63,378 nt of DNA from NCBI RefSeq assembly GCF_002198735.1, contig NZ_MWLO01000135.1, positions 19,635-83,012 of the forward strand, written 5' to 3'. Shown here one piece after another: positions 41,036 to 50,973 of the stretch (position 1 is the first letter of the stretch; the number at the start of each line of letters is the position of its first letter). Source of the stretch: Ideonella sp. A 288 (GTDB lineage: Bacteria; Pseudomonadota; Gammaproteobacteria; Burkholderiales; Burkholderiaceae_C). The position numbers were made by a program, and so were the translations under genes. The notes below the pieces were generated by a model. The model was given only the letters and a program-made list of their open reading frames with translations, had not been told where the DNA came from and did no database searches.

Positions 41036-42445
41036 ATGACCTGTTCGTTCAAGCGCACGGCGATCGCCGTGGCCGCGGCCGGCTCGCTGCTGGCCATCGG
41101 GGCGCTGCCGGCCCACGCCGCCGGATTCCAGATCAACGAGAGCTCAGCCTCGGGCCTGGGCACCGCCTTCGCGGGCGGCGCGGCCGCCGCGGAGGACGCC
41201 TCCATCCTGTGGTCCAACGCCGCCGGCATCTCGCGGCTGCGTTCGCGCCAGGTGGTCGGTGCGATCCACCTGGTGACGCCGTCGCTGAAGTTCCGCAACG
41301 AGGGCTCGCTGCCGGCGGCCTCGCAGCCATTGGGCGGCAACGGTGGTGATGCCGGTGGCGTCAACGTCGTGCCCGACCTGTTCGTCGTCGCGCCGCTCGA
41401 TCGCACCTGGACGGTGGGCCTGGGCGTCACCGCACCATACGGCCTGGTGACCGAGTACGACGACGGCTGGATCGGCCGGTTCCAGGCCATGAAGTCCAGC
41501 ATCCGCACGCTCAACCTCAACCCCACCGTGGCGTGGAACCCGGCCGGCGGCCTGGCCTTCGGGCTGGGGCTCGACGTGCAACGCATCCAGGCCGTCTTCA
41601 CCAACCGCATCAACTATTCCGGCGCGTTGCTGTCCGCCGCCGCGTCGCGCGGCATCGCGCCCGGATCGGCCACCTTCAACGCCATCGCGCAGGCCACCGC
41701 CGGGCTGGAATCGGCCGCCGATATCCGCGGCTCGGACAACGCCGTCGGCTGGAATGCCGGCGTGCTGTGGGAGATCGACGGTGACAGCCGCGCCGGTGTG
41801 CACTACCGTTCGCCGATCCGCTACCGCATCGACGGTCGCGCCACCTTCGCCAACCCGGTGCCGAGCGTGCCGCAGCCGCTGGCCGCCGTGGTCGGCGCGC
41901 TGGCCACCGGTGTCAACGCCGCCGTGTTGAACGACACCGCGGTGACCTCCGAGGTCAAGCTGCCGGCCATCGTCAACCTGTCGTACTTCACGGCGCTGGA
42001 CCGCCACTGGGACGTGATGGTCGATGCGCAGTGGACGCAGTGGTCGTCGATCCAGGAGCTGGCCTTCCGGCGCAGTGATGGATCGCTGCTGCAGAGCACG
42101 CCCGAGCACTTCAAGGACGCCTGGAAGCTGGCCCTCGGGGTGAATCGCCGGATGGGCAGCGACCTGATGCTGCGCGGCGGCGTGGCGGTCGACCGCTCGC
42201 CGGTGCAGGCGAACCTGCGCACGCCGCGGCTGCCGGACGCCGACCGCCTGTGGCTGGCGGGTGGGTTCCAGTACCGCGCAAGCCCGTCGCTCAGCGTCGA
42301 TGCCGGGGCGGCCTACCTGTGGGTGCGCAAGGCCACCATCTCGATCAGCGGCCACCCGTCCAGCACCTCGGCCTACGGCCTGATCGACGGGCGCTACGAC
42401 AACCGCACGGTGATCCTCTCGGCCCAGGCCACGCTCGTGTACTGA
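41036..42445 (+). CDS. FadL/OmpP1/TodX-type outer-membrane transporter
   Basis: This 469-residue protein has a signal peptide (AIAVAAAGSLLAIGALPAHA), then the FadL-family opening AGFQINESSASGLGTAFAGG and LWSNAAGIS, which forms the hatch, followed by beta strands ending in an aromatic-poor terminus with ILSAQATLVY. Family members take long-chain fatty acids or hydrophobic pollutants through the outer membrane. GAGGAGATC before the ATG supports the start at 41036. Confidence 0.88.
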   Translation: MTCSFKRTAIAVAAAGSLLAIGALPAHAAGFQINESSASGLGTAFAGGAAAAEDASILWSNAAGISRLRSRQVVGAIHLVTPSLKFRNEGSLPAASQPLGGNGGDAGGVNVVPDLFVVAPLDRTWTVGLGVTAPYGLVTEYDDGWIGRFQAMKSSIRTLNLNPTVAWNPAGGLAFGLGLDVQRIQAVFTNRINYSGALLSAAASRGIAPGSATFNAIAQATAGLESAADIRGSDNAVGWNAGVLWEIDGDSRAGVHYRSPIRYRIDGRATFANPVPSVPQPLAAVVGALATGVNAAVLNDTAVTSEVKLPAIVNLSYFTALDRHWDVMVDAQWTQWSSIQELAFRRSDGSLLQSTPEHFKDAWKLALGVNRRMGSDLMLRGGVAVDRSPVQANLRTPRLPDADRLWLAGGFQYRASPSLSVDAGAAYLWVRKATISISGHPSSTSAYGLIDGRYDNRTVILSAQATLVY

Positions 42446-42550
42446 CGGGGCGCCGGCAGAGGCCGATTGAGGCGGCGCAAACCGGTCGGTGGCCGGGGGC
42501 GCACACTTGGCGTCGAGAGTCCCTGCGGGACGCCGCCTGCCAAGGTGCGA

Positions 42551-45178
42551 ATGAACACCCTTGCCCCGGCCGGTGCCCGGGGCGAGGCCAGTGCCCGCCC
42601 CGGCGTCGAGCCGGCCTTCTGGAGCCGCGAGGCCAAGGCGTTGCTGGCCGACCTGGGCAGCGGCCCGCAGGGCCTGTCGTCGACCGAGGCCGCGCGCCGC
42701 CTGCGGCTCGACGGCCCCAACCTGATCGACGAGGAACCCGCGGCCGGTGTCCTGCGGCTGGCGCTGCGCCAGTTCCAGAGTCCGCTGGTGCTGATCCTGG
42801 TGTTCGGCGGTGCCGTGTCGGCGGCGCTGCGCGAATGGGTGGACGCGGCCATCATCCTGGCCATCGTGCTGGGCAGTTGCGGCCTGGGCTTCGTGCAGGA
42901 GTTCCGCGCCTCGCACGCCGTGGCGCAGTTGCGGCGGCGCCTTGCCTTGAAGGCCAGGGTGTGGCGCGATGGCACGCCGCGGCTGATGGAGGCGCGGGCG
43001 CTGGTGCCCGGCGACGTGGTGCAGCTGGCGGCCGGCCACTTGGTGCCCGCCGACGGCCTGGTGCTGGAGGCGCGCGACTTCCTGGTCAACGAGTCCAGCC
43101 TCACCGGCGAGTCGTTCCCGGTGGAAAAGCAGGCCGGCGTGGTGGAGGCCGCCGCGCCGATGGCCCGCCGCAGCAACGCCGTCTTCATGGGCACCTCGGT
43201 GCGCAGTGGCACGGCCACCGTGCTGCTGGTGCACACCGGTGGCCGCACCGCGTTCGGCGCAGTGGCGGCGCGCCTGCGCGACGTGGCGCCCGACACCGAG
43301 TTCGAACGCGGCGTGCAGCAGTTCGGCGTGCTGCTGGTGCGGGTGATGGTGGTGATGGTGCTGTTCGTGCTGATCGTCAACCAGTGGCTGGGCCGCCCCT
43401 GGATCGAATCGCTGCTGTTCGCGGTGGCGCTGGCGGTGGGCCTGTCGCCGGAACTGCTGCCGGCCATCATGAGCGTCACATTGTCGGCGGGGGCCCGCCG
43501 CATGGCGCGGCGCGGCGTGATCGTGCGGCGCCTGGCCGCTATCGAGAACCTGGGCGGCATGGACGTGCTGTGCACCGACAAGACCGGCACGCTCACCGAG
43601 GGCGTGATGTCGCTGGACGCGGCCGTCTCGCCGCAGGGCGATCCGGCGGTCGAGGTGCTGCGCCTGGCCTTTCTCAACGCCGCCTTCGAGACCGGCATCG
43701 AGAACCCGCTCGATCTGGCGCTGGTGGCGGCCGGCGAACAGGCGGGGATGGACACCCAGGGCTGGCGCAAGGTGGACGAGATCCCGTACGACTTCCTGCG
43801 CAAGCGGCTGACCATCGTGGTCGAACCGGCCGCGGGTGGGCCGCACCGGGTGATCACCAAGGGGGCCTTCGACAACGTGCTGTCGGTGTGCACCCAGGTG
43901 GACCGCAACGGCGTGCCAGTGGCGCTGGACGATGCCGAGCGCGAGCGGTTGCGCGCCTGGTACCAGGCCCAGGGCATGCGCGGCCTGCGCCTGCTGGGGC
44001 TGGCCACGCGCACGACGGAGCCGCGCGCCGCCTACGGCCACGACGACGAGCGCGGCATGTGTTTCACCGGCTTCCTGTGCTTCGTCGATCCGCCCAAGGC
44101 GGGGGTGCAGGCCACGCTGGAGCAGCTGGCCGCGCGCGGCATCGCCATCAAGGTGATCACCGGCGACAACCGGCACGTGGCCGCCCACCTGGCCGCCCGG
44201 GTGGGGCTGGACGCGCAGGCGATGCTGACCGGCGAACAGATCAACGCGATGAACGACGAGGCGCTGTGGCAGCGCGCCGGCGGCACCACCCTGTTTGTCG
44301 AGGTGGACCCGCAGCAGAAGGAGCGCATCGTGCGCGCGCTGCAGCACGCCGGGCACTCGGTGGGCTACCTGGGCGACGGCATCAACGATGCGCCGGCGCT
44401 GCATGCGGCGGACGTGGGCATCTCGGTGGACCAGGCGGTGGACGTGGCCCGCGAGAGCGCCGACGTGGTGCTGCTGCGGCGCGACCTGGCGGTGCTGTGC
44501 CAAGGCGTGGAGGAGGGCCGCCGCACCTTCGCCAACACGCTGAAGTACATCGGCATCACCACCAGCGCCAACTTCGGCAACATGGTCAGCATGGCGCTGG
44601 CCGCGCCGCTGCTGCCGTTCCTGCCGCTGGCGGCCAAGCAGATCCTGCTGAACAACTTCCTGTCCGACCTGCCGTCGCTGGCGATCTCTACAGATAACGT
44701 CGACGAGGAGCGCCTGGCCTTCGCGCAGCGCTGGGACGTGCACGACCTGCGCCGCTTCATGATCGTCTTCGGCCTCACCAGCACGGTGTTCGACCTGCTC
44801 GGCTTCTGGCTGCTGCTGAAGGTGTTCGACGCCCACGAGGCGCTGTTCCAGACCAGCTGGTTCGTGGTCTCGCTGCTCACCGAACTGGTCGTCGTGCTGC
44901 TGTTGCGCACGCACCGGCCGGCCTGGCGCAGCCGGCCGGGCACGCTGCTGGCGGTGTCGACGCTGGCGGTGGCGGTGCTGGCGGTGGCACTGCCCTATAT
45001 CCCGCCGGTGGCGTCGATGTTCGGCCTGGAGCCGCCGTCGCCGCTGCTGTGGCTGGGCCTGGGCGCGCTGCTGCTGGGCTACGTGGTGGCCACCGAGGTG
45101 GTGAAGCAGCGCTTCTACGCGGCGCCGCCGGTGCGTCGTCGCGGGCGCGTGCGGGCCCGGCGCCGTCGCGCCGCGTGA
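42551..45178 (+). CDS. mgtA: magnesium-translocating P-type ATPase (type IIIB)
   Basis: This 875-residue pump has the P-type landmarks: TGES actuator loop in SSLTGESFPVEKQAG, phosphorylation motif DKTGTLTEG, and GDGINDAPAL. The transmembrane helices include LVLILVFGGAVSAAL, LLPAIMSVTLSAGARRM and TTSANFGNMVSMALAAP, which match MgtA/MgtB. It moves Mg2+ into the cell. The start at 42551 follows a GGTGCGA-type ribosome site. No Mg2+ riboswitch is evident in the 100 bp upstream. Confidence 0.9.
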   Translation: MNTLAPAGARGEASARPGVEPAFWSREAKALLADLGSGPQGLSSTEAARRLRLDGPNLIDEEPAAGVLRLALRQFQSPLVLILVFGGAVSAALREWVDAAIILAIVLGSCGLGFVQEFRASHAVAQLRRRLALKARVWRDGTPRLMEARALVPGDVVQLAAGHLVPADGLVLEARDFLVNESSLTGESFPVEKQAGVVEAAAPMARRSNAVFMGTSVRSGTATVLLVHTGGRTAFGAVAARLRDVAPDTEFERGVQQFGVLLVRVMVVMVLFVLIVNQWLGRPWIESLLFAVALAVGLSPELLPAIMSVTLSAGARRMARRGVIVRRLAAIENLGGMDVLCTDKTGTLTEGVMSLDAAVSPQGDPAVEVLRLAFLNAAFETGIENPLDLALVAAGEQAGMDTQGWRKVDEIPYDFLRKRLTIVVEPAAGGPHRVITKGAFDNVLSVCTQVDRNGVPVALDDAERERLRAWYQAQGMRGLRLLGLATRTTEPRAAYGHDDERGMCFTGFLCFVDPPKAGVQATLEQLAARGIAIKVITGDNRHVAAHLAARVGLDAQAMLTGEQINAMNDEALWQRAGGTTLFVEVDPQQKERIVRALQHAGHSVGYLGDGINDAPALHAADVGISVDQAVDVARESADVVLLRRDLAVLCQGVEEGRRTFANTLKYIGITTSANFGNMVSMALAAPLLPFLPLAAKQILLNNFLSDLPSLAISTDNVDEERLAFAQRWDVHDLRRFMIVFGLTSTVFDLLGFWLLLKVFDAHEALFQTSWFVVSLLTELVVVLLLRTHRPAWRSRPGTLLAVSTLAVAVLAVALPYIPPVASMFGLEPPSPLLWLGLGALLLGYVVATEVVKQRFYAAPPVRRRGRVRARRRRAA

Positions 45179-45197
45179 CCCCCGCGCGGCGCCCGTG

Positions 45198-45626
45198 TCA
45201 CTTCGTCAGCAGCACCGGCACCGACGACAGGTGCACCACGCGCTGCGCGGCCGAGCCCAGCAGCAGCCCGCCCAGCGCGGTCATGCCGCGCGTGCCCATC
45301 ACGATCATGTCGAACTTGTGTTCGGCCGCCACGCGCACGATCTCGGCGGCGATGGCGCCCACCGCGGCCATCGTGGTCACCTTCTGCAGGCCCTGCACGC
45401 GGGCCTGGGCGGCGGCCGATTCGAGCAGCGCCTCCTGTTGCACCCGCAGCGAGCGCTCGATCGAGTCATGGTCGATCGGCGGCAGCTCGCCGTGGTAGCC
45501 GGAGTCCTCGCGCACGTTGAGCAGCATCACCTCGACGCCTTCGGCCTGCGTCGCGAGCCGGGCGGCGGCCTCCACCGCATGGCGTGCGTGGTCGGACCCG
45601 TCGACCGCGATCAACAACTTCAGCAT
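45198..45626 (-). CDS. universal stress protein (UspA family)
   Basis: This 142-residue protein starts KLLIAVDGSDHARHAVE and ends with the ATP-binding G-2X-G-9X-G(S/T) type motif MGTRGMTALGGLLLGSAAQ. UspA proteins bind ATP and act in stress survival. It is 25 bp downstream of glgC on the same strand, so co-transcription is likely. Confidence 0.9.
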   Translation of the reverse strand: MLKLLIAVDGSDHARHAVEAAARLATQAEGVEVMLLNVREDSGYHGELPPIDHDSIERSLRVQQEALLESAAAQARVQGLQKVTTMAAVGAIAAEIVRVAAEHKFDMIVMGTRGMTALGGLLLGSAAQRVVHLSSVPVLLTK

Positions 45627-45651
45627 GTGTGCTCTCCAGGGTTGTCGGGGC

Positions 45652-46968
45652 TCAGCGGCGGGTTGGTGCGAGCTGGGCCAGCATGTCGGGCGTGACCAGC
45701 GTGACGCCCTTGTCGGTGACGACGAAGCGGGCGCGGTCCTCGGCCGGGTGCACGCCCACCTTCAGCCCGTCGGGCAGCACGCAGCGCTTGTCGACGATGG
45801 CTCGGCGCAGCACGACGTTGCGGCCGACGATGGCGTCGGGCAGCACCAGCGAATCCTCGACCAGGCTGCCGTCGCCGATGCGCGCCTTCGAGAACAGCAC
45901 CGAGCGCCGCACCGTGGCGCCGCTGACGATGCAGCCGCTGGACACCACGGAATCGATGGCCATGCCGCGCCGGCCTTCGTCGTCGAACACGAACTTCGCC
46001 GGCGCCAGCTGGTGCTGCAGCGTGCGGATCGGCCAGTCGTCGTCGTACAGGTCCAGTTCGGGCAGCGGGCGGGTGAGGTCCATGTTGGCCTCCCAGTAGG
46101 CGTCGAGCGTGCCGACGTCGCGCCAGTAGGGCGCGTCGCCGTTGGCGCCGACGCAGCTGTTGGCGAAATCGTGGGCATGCACGTGGGCGTGCGCCACGGC
46201 CCGCGGCAGGATGTTGCGGCCGAAGTCGTGGCACGAGTCGTCCACCGCGGCATCGCGGTCCAGCTCGCGGTACAGGAACGCGGCGTTGAAGACGTAGATG
46301 CCCATGCTGGCCAGCGCCCGGTCCGGGCGGCCCGGCACCGGCCGGGGGTGCTTCGGCTTTTCCTCGAAGTCGATGACGCGGCCGAAGTCGTCGATGCGCA
46401 TCACGCCGAAGTCCCGGGCCTGCTCGATAGGCACCTCGATGCAGGCCACCGTGGCGTCGGCGCCGCTGCGCACATGGTCGGCCAGCAGGGTGCTGTAGTC
46501 CATCTTGTAGACATGGTCGCCGGCCAGCACCAGCACGTGGCGCGGGTCGGACTCGCGCAGCATGTCGAGGTTCTGGTACACGGCATTGGCCGTGCCGCTG
46601 TACCAGCCCGAGTCGATGCGCTGCTGGGCGGGCACCACGTCGACGAACTCGCCCAGGCCGGCATCCAGGAAGCCCCAGCCACGGGTGACATGGCGGATCA
46701 GGCTCTGGGCCTTGTACTGCGTCAGCACCGCAACCCGCCGGATGCCCGAGTTGATGCAGTTGCTGAGCGTGAAGTCGATGATCTTCAGCTGGCCCGCGAA
46801 GGGCATGGCCGGCTTGGCGCGGCGGTCGGTCAGCGGGCCGAGCCGCGAACCGCGGCCACCGGCCAGCACCAGGGCGACGGTCGAGCCGGCCTGGCGCCGC
46901 GTGGTGATGGCGCGCCGCTCCTGCGCGCCGGTGCGGGGTTCGGGGCGTCTTCTGGACATGACGGTCAT
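45652..46968 (-). CDS. glgC: glucose-1-phosphate adenylyltransferase
   Basis: This 438-residue ADP-glucose pyrophosphorylase has [20 protein letters not shown] and KPAMPFAG in the nucleotide-binding part, the GTANAVYQN and [10 protein letters not shown] motifs, FEEKPKHP, and a C-terminal beta-helix ([15 protein letters not shown]). It makes ADP-glucose for glycogen. Start ATG at 46968; a later ATG (46956) is possible. No other glg genes are in this window. Confidence 0.92.
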   Translation of the reverse strand: MTVMSRRRPEPRTGAQERRAITTRRQAGSTVALVLAGGRGSRLGPLTDRRAKPAMPFAGQLKIIDFTLSNCINSGIRRVAVLTQYKAQSLIRHVTRGWGFLDAGLGEFVDVVPAQQRIDSGWYSGTANAVYQNLDMLRESDPRHVLVLAGDHVYKMDYSTLLADHVRSGADATVACIEVPIEQARDFGVMRIDDFGRVIDFEEKPKHPRPVPGRPDRALASMGIYVFNAAFLYRELDRDAAVDDSCHDFGRNILPRAVAHAHVHAHDFANSCVGANGDAPYWRDVGTLDAYWEANMDLTRPLPELDLYDDDWPIRTLQHQLAPAKFVFDDEGRRGMAIDSVVSSGCIVSGATVRRSVLFSKARIGDGSLVEDSLVLPDAIVGRNVVLRRAIVDKRCVLPDGLKVGVHPAEDRARFVVTDKGVTLVTPDMLAQLAPTRR

Positions 46969-47140
46969 CGGTGTGTCCTTCGGTGACGGGTCGGGCGACC
47001 GACCCCATGGCGACGCCGGCCAGTCTGCGCAGGTGCCGTCCGTTGCGATTGCGCAGAATCAATGCGCGGCCCTGTGCGCCGCGCTGTTCCGCCGGGTCCC
47101 GCACTCGGACGCCCAGCCGGCCCGATTCAGTCGACCGCGT

Positions 47141-48241
47141 TCAGACCACCACGCGCAGCGGCATGCGCCGGTGGCCGGTGCGGCCGGCCAGCCGCGGGTC
47201 GAAGCGGCCCGCCACCGCCGTGTGGCAGTGCGGGCAGGCGCCGTGCTCGTCGAGTGCGTAGTGCAGCACCGCGTGCCAGTCGCGCTCGATCAGCGCGGCA
47301 TCGCAGCCCGGGCAGCGGGTGGTGCCGCCTTCGACGTCGTGCACGTTGCCGGTGTACACGTGGCGCAGGCCGGCATCGCGGGCGATGCGGCGTGCGCGCT
47401 GCAGCGTGGCCGACGGCGTGCGGGGCAGGTCGCCTAGCTTGTAGTCGGGGTGGAACGCGGTGAAGTGCAGCGGCACGTCGCGCCCCAGGTGGTCGGCGAT
47501 CCAGCGCGTCATGGCCTCCAGTTCCGGCGTGCTGTCGTTCAGGCCCGGGATCAGCAGCGTGGTGATTTCGAGCCAGCAGCGGGTGTCGTGCTGGATGTAT
47601 TGCAGCGTGTCCAGCACCGGCGCCAGGTGCGACGCGGTCTGCTCGACGTAGAACTTGTCGGTGAAGGCCTTCAGGTCGACGTTGGCGGCGTCCATCCGCG
47701 CAAAGAACTCGCGCCGCGGCTCGGGGTGGATGTAGCCGGCGGTGACGGCCACCGTCTCGATGCCCAGCGCGTGGCAGGCGTCGGCCGTGTCCATCGCGTA
47801 CTCGGCGAAGATCACCGGGTCGTTGTAGGTGAAGGCCACGCTGGCCGCGCCGCTGGCGCGCGCGGCCTCGGCGATGCGCTGCGGCGAGGCTTCGTCCTGC
47901 AGCCGGTCCATCTCGCGGCTTTTCGAGATGTCCCAGTTCTGGCAGAACTTGCAGGCCAGGTTGCAGCCGGCGGTGCCGAAGGACAGCACCGCCGAGCCGG
48001 GGTGGAAGTGGTTCAGCGGCTTCTTCTCGATCGGGTCGATGGCGAAGCCCGAACTGCGGCCGTAGGTGCTGAGCACCATCGCGTCGCCGCGGCGCTGCCG
48101 CACGAAGCACAGGCCGCGCTGGCCGTCGTGCAGGCGGCAGTCGCGCGGGCACAGGTCGCACTGCAGGCGGCCATCGTCCAGCTTGTGCCACCAGCGGGCC
48201 GGGTGGGACGTCCCGGCGGGTGTGTCAGGGGAGGCGGTCAT
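47141..48241 (-). CDS. amrS: AmmeMemoRadiSam system radical SAM enzyme (AmrS)
   Basis: This 366-residue radical SAM protein has the cluster motif [17 protein letters not shown] (C-x3-C-x2-C) and a front zinc-like [18 protein letters not shown] region, and ends with CPGCDAAL plus CPHCHTAV. It belongs to the three-part AmmeMemoRadiSam module with AmrB and AmrA, whose reaction is not settled. The start at 48241 overlaps the AmrBA gene by 17 bp. Confidence 0.88.
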   Translation of the reverse strand: MTASPDTPAGTSHPARWWHKLDDGRLQCDLCPRDCRLHDGQRGLCFVRQRRGDAMVLSTYGRSSGFAIDPIEKKPLNHFHPGSAVLSFGTAGCNLACKFCQNWDISKSREMDRLQDEASPQRIAEAARASGAASVAFTYNDPVIFAEYAMDTADACHALGIETVAVTAGYIHPEPRREFFARMDAANVDLKAFTDKFYVEQTASHLAPVLDTLQYIQHDTRCWLEITTLLIPGLNDSTPELEAMTRWIADHLGRDVPLHFTAFHPDYKLGDLPRTPSATLQRARRIARDAGLRHVYTGNVHDVEGGTTRCPGCDAALIERDWHAVLHYALDEHGACPHCHTAVAGRFDPRLAGRTGHRRMPLRVVV

Positions 48242-49667
48242 GGCGCGGCTCCTCGAACGACGTGACCTGGTAGCGCTGCAACCCGATGTCGTGGGCCCAG
48301 AAGTCGCGGGGCAGGCCGGCCTTCTGCAGCAGTGCCTCGAGGAACGCCCGGCGCTCCGGCAACTGCGCCCACACCTGCGGCAGCAGCGTGCCATGGTGGC
48401 CGTGCCAATCGAGTTCCACACCGTCGATCCCAGGCCGCAGCAGGGCGGCCGCGTCGTCGGCGCTGGCGGCGCGGGGCAAGGGCTGCAGTGGGCCCAGCAC
48501 CGACACCTCGATGTGCAGGCTGGACAGTTCCTCGGCGGACACCGAGGCGAAGCGCCGGTCGCCGAAGGCCGCGGCCAGCGCGTGGCGGCGCACATCGGTG
48601 CCCAGCGCGTCGCGCGGTTCCAGGCAGCCGACGCAGCCGCGCAGGCGGCCGCGGCCGTCGTGCAGCGTCACGAAGGTGGCACCGGCGCGCTGCAGGCGGG
48701 GGTGTTCGGGCACCGGTGGCGCAGGCAGGCCCAGGGCCTGGGCGATCTCGGCGCGGGCGATGGCGAGCAGGGCCTGGCCGAGTTCGGGGTCGCTGGTGGC
48801 GTCGGGCGCCTCGTCGTCCGACGGGCGCCAGTCTGCCGGGGTGGGCGCCACGCCGTCGAAGGCGAGCGCCGCATAGCCCACCACCCGGTCGTGGCCACGG
48901 CCTGCCGTGTCGGCCGAGTTGCGCAGGTCCAGCAGGCGTGGCACCAGCCCGTGCCGCTGTGCGGCGCGCATCGCGCCGTTCAGCGCCACGGCGCCGCAGG
49001 CCTCGTCACCGTGCAGATTGGCGGCAAAGTGCAGCAGGCGCTGCGTGGTGGCGAGGTCGCGCCGGCGGGCCGCGTCGTAGGGCAGGTAATGCGACAGGTC
49101 GGAGCTGACCACGATCAGCGTCTCGTCGCCACCCCACAGCCGCTCGAGCACCTCGTCGACCTCGGCGGGCGTGGCGTCGCCGACGGCCAGCGGCAGCAGG
49201 CTGAAGTCCTCGCCCAGCACGGTCTGCAGGAAGGGCAGTTGCACCTCCAACGAATGCTCCAGCGCATGGGGTCGGTCGCTGACGATCACCTGCGGCAGGT
49301 CGGCGAGGCGCGAATGGGCGTCGCGGTCGATCGGCACGCGACCGAGCGGCGTGTCGAAGGCCTCGGCCGCGGGCAAAGCCAGGCCCCGCACCGCCACACG
49401 GTGGGTCGGACCCAGCAGCACGATGCGGCGGATGCGGCCGTGCAGCGGCGCCAGCAGCGCATAGGCGTTGGCTGCCACGTCGCCGGAATACACGTAACCC
49501 GCGTGCGGCACGACCAGCAGCTTTGGTCGGTGACCCAGGGGTCCGCCATCGGCGGCTTTGGCAGGCGCCGCCACGCGAGCGAGGTGCGCCGCGACGGTCG
49601 CACGCAGGGCAGCCGCCTCGGCGGGGTAGAAGCTGCCGGACACGGCAGCGGGTCGGATGCGGTCCAT
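48225..49667 (-). CDS. AmrB (Memo-like) - AmrA (AMMECR1-like) fusion protein
   Basis: Residues 1-270 of this 480-residue protein are Memo-like: VSGSFYPAEAA, VPHAGYVYSGDVA, LGPTHRVAV, HSLEVQLPFL and SSDLSHYLPY. Residues ~295-480 are AMMECR1-like: GATFVTLHDGRGRLRGCVGC with LEPRDALGTDVRRHALAAA. The two proteins are often separate neighbours; here they are one chain. The fusion is next to amrS, completing the module. Function of the module is not established. Confidence 0.88.
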   Translation of the reverse strand: MDRIRPAAVSGSFYPAEAAALRATVAAHLARVAAPAKAADGGPLGHRPKLLVVPHAGYVYSGDVAANAYALLAPLHGRIRRIVLLGPTHRVAVRGLALPAAEAFDTPLGRVPIDRDAHSRLADLPQVIVSDRPHALEHSLEVQLPFLQTVLGEDFSLLPLAVGDATPAEVDEVLERLWGGDETLIVVSSDLSHYLPYDAARRRDLATTQRLLHFAANLHGDEACGAVALNGAMRAAQRHGLVPRLLDLRNSADTAGRGHDRVVGYAALAFDGVAPTPADWRPSDDEAPDATSDPELGQALLAIARAEIAQALGLPAPPVPEHPRLQRAGATFVTLHDGRGRLRGCVGCLEPRDALGTDVRRHALAAAFGDRRFASVSAEELSSLHIEVSVLGPLQPLPRAASADDAAALLRPGIDGVELDWHGHHGTLLPQVWAQLPERRAFLEALLQKAGLPRDFWAHDIGLQRYQVTSFEEPRHDRLP

Positions 49668-49759
49668 CTCAAGCACCTCCACTGTCCTGCAGTGTGGGCC
49701 TGTGCGCCGAAACTTCAAGGCCCGGGGCGCACGCAAGGCCCCGGCGCGTCAATGCCGCG

Positions 49760-50671
49760 TCAATCAAGCAGGCGCAAGGCCGCGGTCAAGCGCTCGTCGT
49801 ACGCCGCTCGCACGGCCTGGGCGGCTTCGGGCGTCCAGGTGATGAAGCCCTGGCCGCTCTTCATGCCCGTGTGGCCCTCGGCGATCAGCCGCTCCAGGCA
49901 GGCCGGCGGCACGGTGCTGTTGGACAGGTGGGGGTAGATCTCGCGCGCCGCGCTCAGCGTGGTGTCCCAGCCCGACATCTCCTTCTGCAGCACCGGGCCG
50001 ACGGCCGCGAAGCGGAAGCCGAAGCTGTAGCGCACCGCGAGGTCGATGTCCTCGGGCGAGGCGATGCCGCTGTCGATCAGCGCCAGCACCTCGCGCAGCA
50101 GCGCATGCTGGATGCGGTTGGCGATGAAGCCGGGGATGTCGCGCTTCACCAGCACCGGCTTCTTGCCCGCGGCGGTGAACATCGCGCACACCCAGTCGGC
50201 CAGCACGGGGTCGGAATCGGCGCCCAGCACCACCTCCACCAGCGGCACCCGGTGCGCGGGCATGAAGTAGTGCATGCCGAACATGCGCGTGCGCGTGGCC
50301 AGTCCCTCGGCGATGCGCGAGATCGGGTAGCTCGAACTGTTGCTGCCCACCGGCACTTCGGGCGGCACGTGCGCATCCAGCCACGCGAACAACTGCTGCT
50401 TCAGGGCCAGGTCTTCCTTCACCGTCTCGATGACGAGCGACAGGCCGGTCCAGTCGTCGAAGCCGTCGATCGCGCGCACCGACAGCGCCGCGGACTGCTC
50501 GGCGGTGGGGAAGTCGATCAGCGCCAGGGTCTTGCGGTGGATGTCTTCGCCGCGCGCAGGGTCTCGCACCAGCAGCACCACGTCGTGGTCGTGGGCCAGC
50601 AGTCCGGCCGCGATGCCGCAGCCCATGATGCCGCCGCCGACCACGAGCACCCGGGGATTCGATCTGTCCAT
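49760..50671 (-). CDS. 3-hydroxyacyl-CoA dehydrogenase-type protein
   Basis: This 303-residue protein has the Rossmann motif VLVVGGGIMGCGIAAGLLAH, the family serine/histidine region SNSSSYPISRIA and FGMHYFMPAHRVPLVEV, and the C-terminal helical dimer domain with IPGFIANRIQHALLRE. It probably oxidises a 3-hydroxyacyl-CoA with NAD+. Substrate not certain (3-hydroxybutyryl-CoA or L-gulonate type are alternatives). Start at 50671. Confidence 0.85.
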   Translation of the reverse strand: MDRSNPRVLVVGGGIMGCGIAAGLLAHDHDVVLLVRDPARGEDIHRKTLALIDFPTAEQSAALSVRAIDGFDDWTGLSLVIETVKEDLALKQQLFAWLDAHVPPEVPVGSNSSSYPISRIAEGLATRTRMFGMHYFMPAHRVPLVEVVLGADSDPVLADWVCAMFTAAGKKPVLVKRDIPGFIANRIQHALLREVLALIDSGIASPEDIDLAVRYSFGFRFAAVGPVLQKEMSGWDTTLSAAREIYPHLSNSTVPPACLERLIAEGHTGMKSGQGFITWTPEAAQAVRAAYDERLTAALRLLD

Positions 50672-50973
50672 GCCGCCTGTCTCCTGTGAAGTGGGGGTGT
50701 GCACGCGCTCTGGCCGATGGTAGGCCAGGACCACGCGGGTGCCCCGGCGCGGCGTCGGACGGGCGGGCGAACGGACGAACGGGCGCGCCCGGTGCGGAGA
50801 TTGGCCCGAGTTTGCCCAGCCTCAATCCGCGGCCACGGGAGTTCTCTACAGTCCGGCGGTTTTGCCACGCGGCGTGTTGCCGGGCGCACGCCAGGTCGGG
50901 CGCATGTCCCAACAGCTTGCAACAGGGCCCGACGGGCTCGGCCGCCGTTGCCCGCGCGGCTTCGAAAGACACC
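50672..50973. other. divergent intergenic region upstream of ubiU, 302 bp
   Basis: No gene is seen. It contains a candidate FNR-type site (50812-50825) with a possible -10 box (TACAGT, 50847-50852) facing ubiU. Confidence 0.5.
50812..50825 (+). promoter_or_regulatory. candidate FNR/ANR-type site before ubiU
   Basis: TTGCCCAGCCTCAA keeps the TTG-N8-CAA skeleton of the FNR site TTGATNNNNATCAA, with the inner AT pairs lost except one T. A TACAGT at 50847-50852 sits where the -10 box of an FNR class II promoter would fall. The genes ahead serve oxygen-free ubiquinone synthesis, so anaerobic control fits. The match is weak and unproven. Confidence 0.35.

Noticed and set aside
41144-44914. Very long minus-strand open frame (1256 codons) opposite the FadL and MgtA genes
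   Set aside because: High-GC shadow frame of two well-supported genes; composition is His/Gln/Arg-rich.
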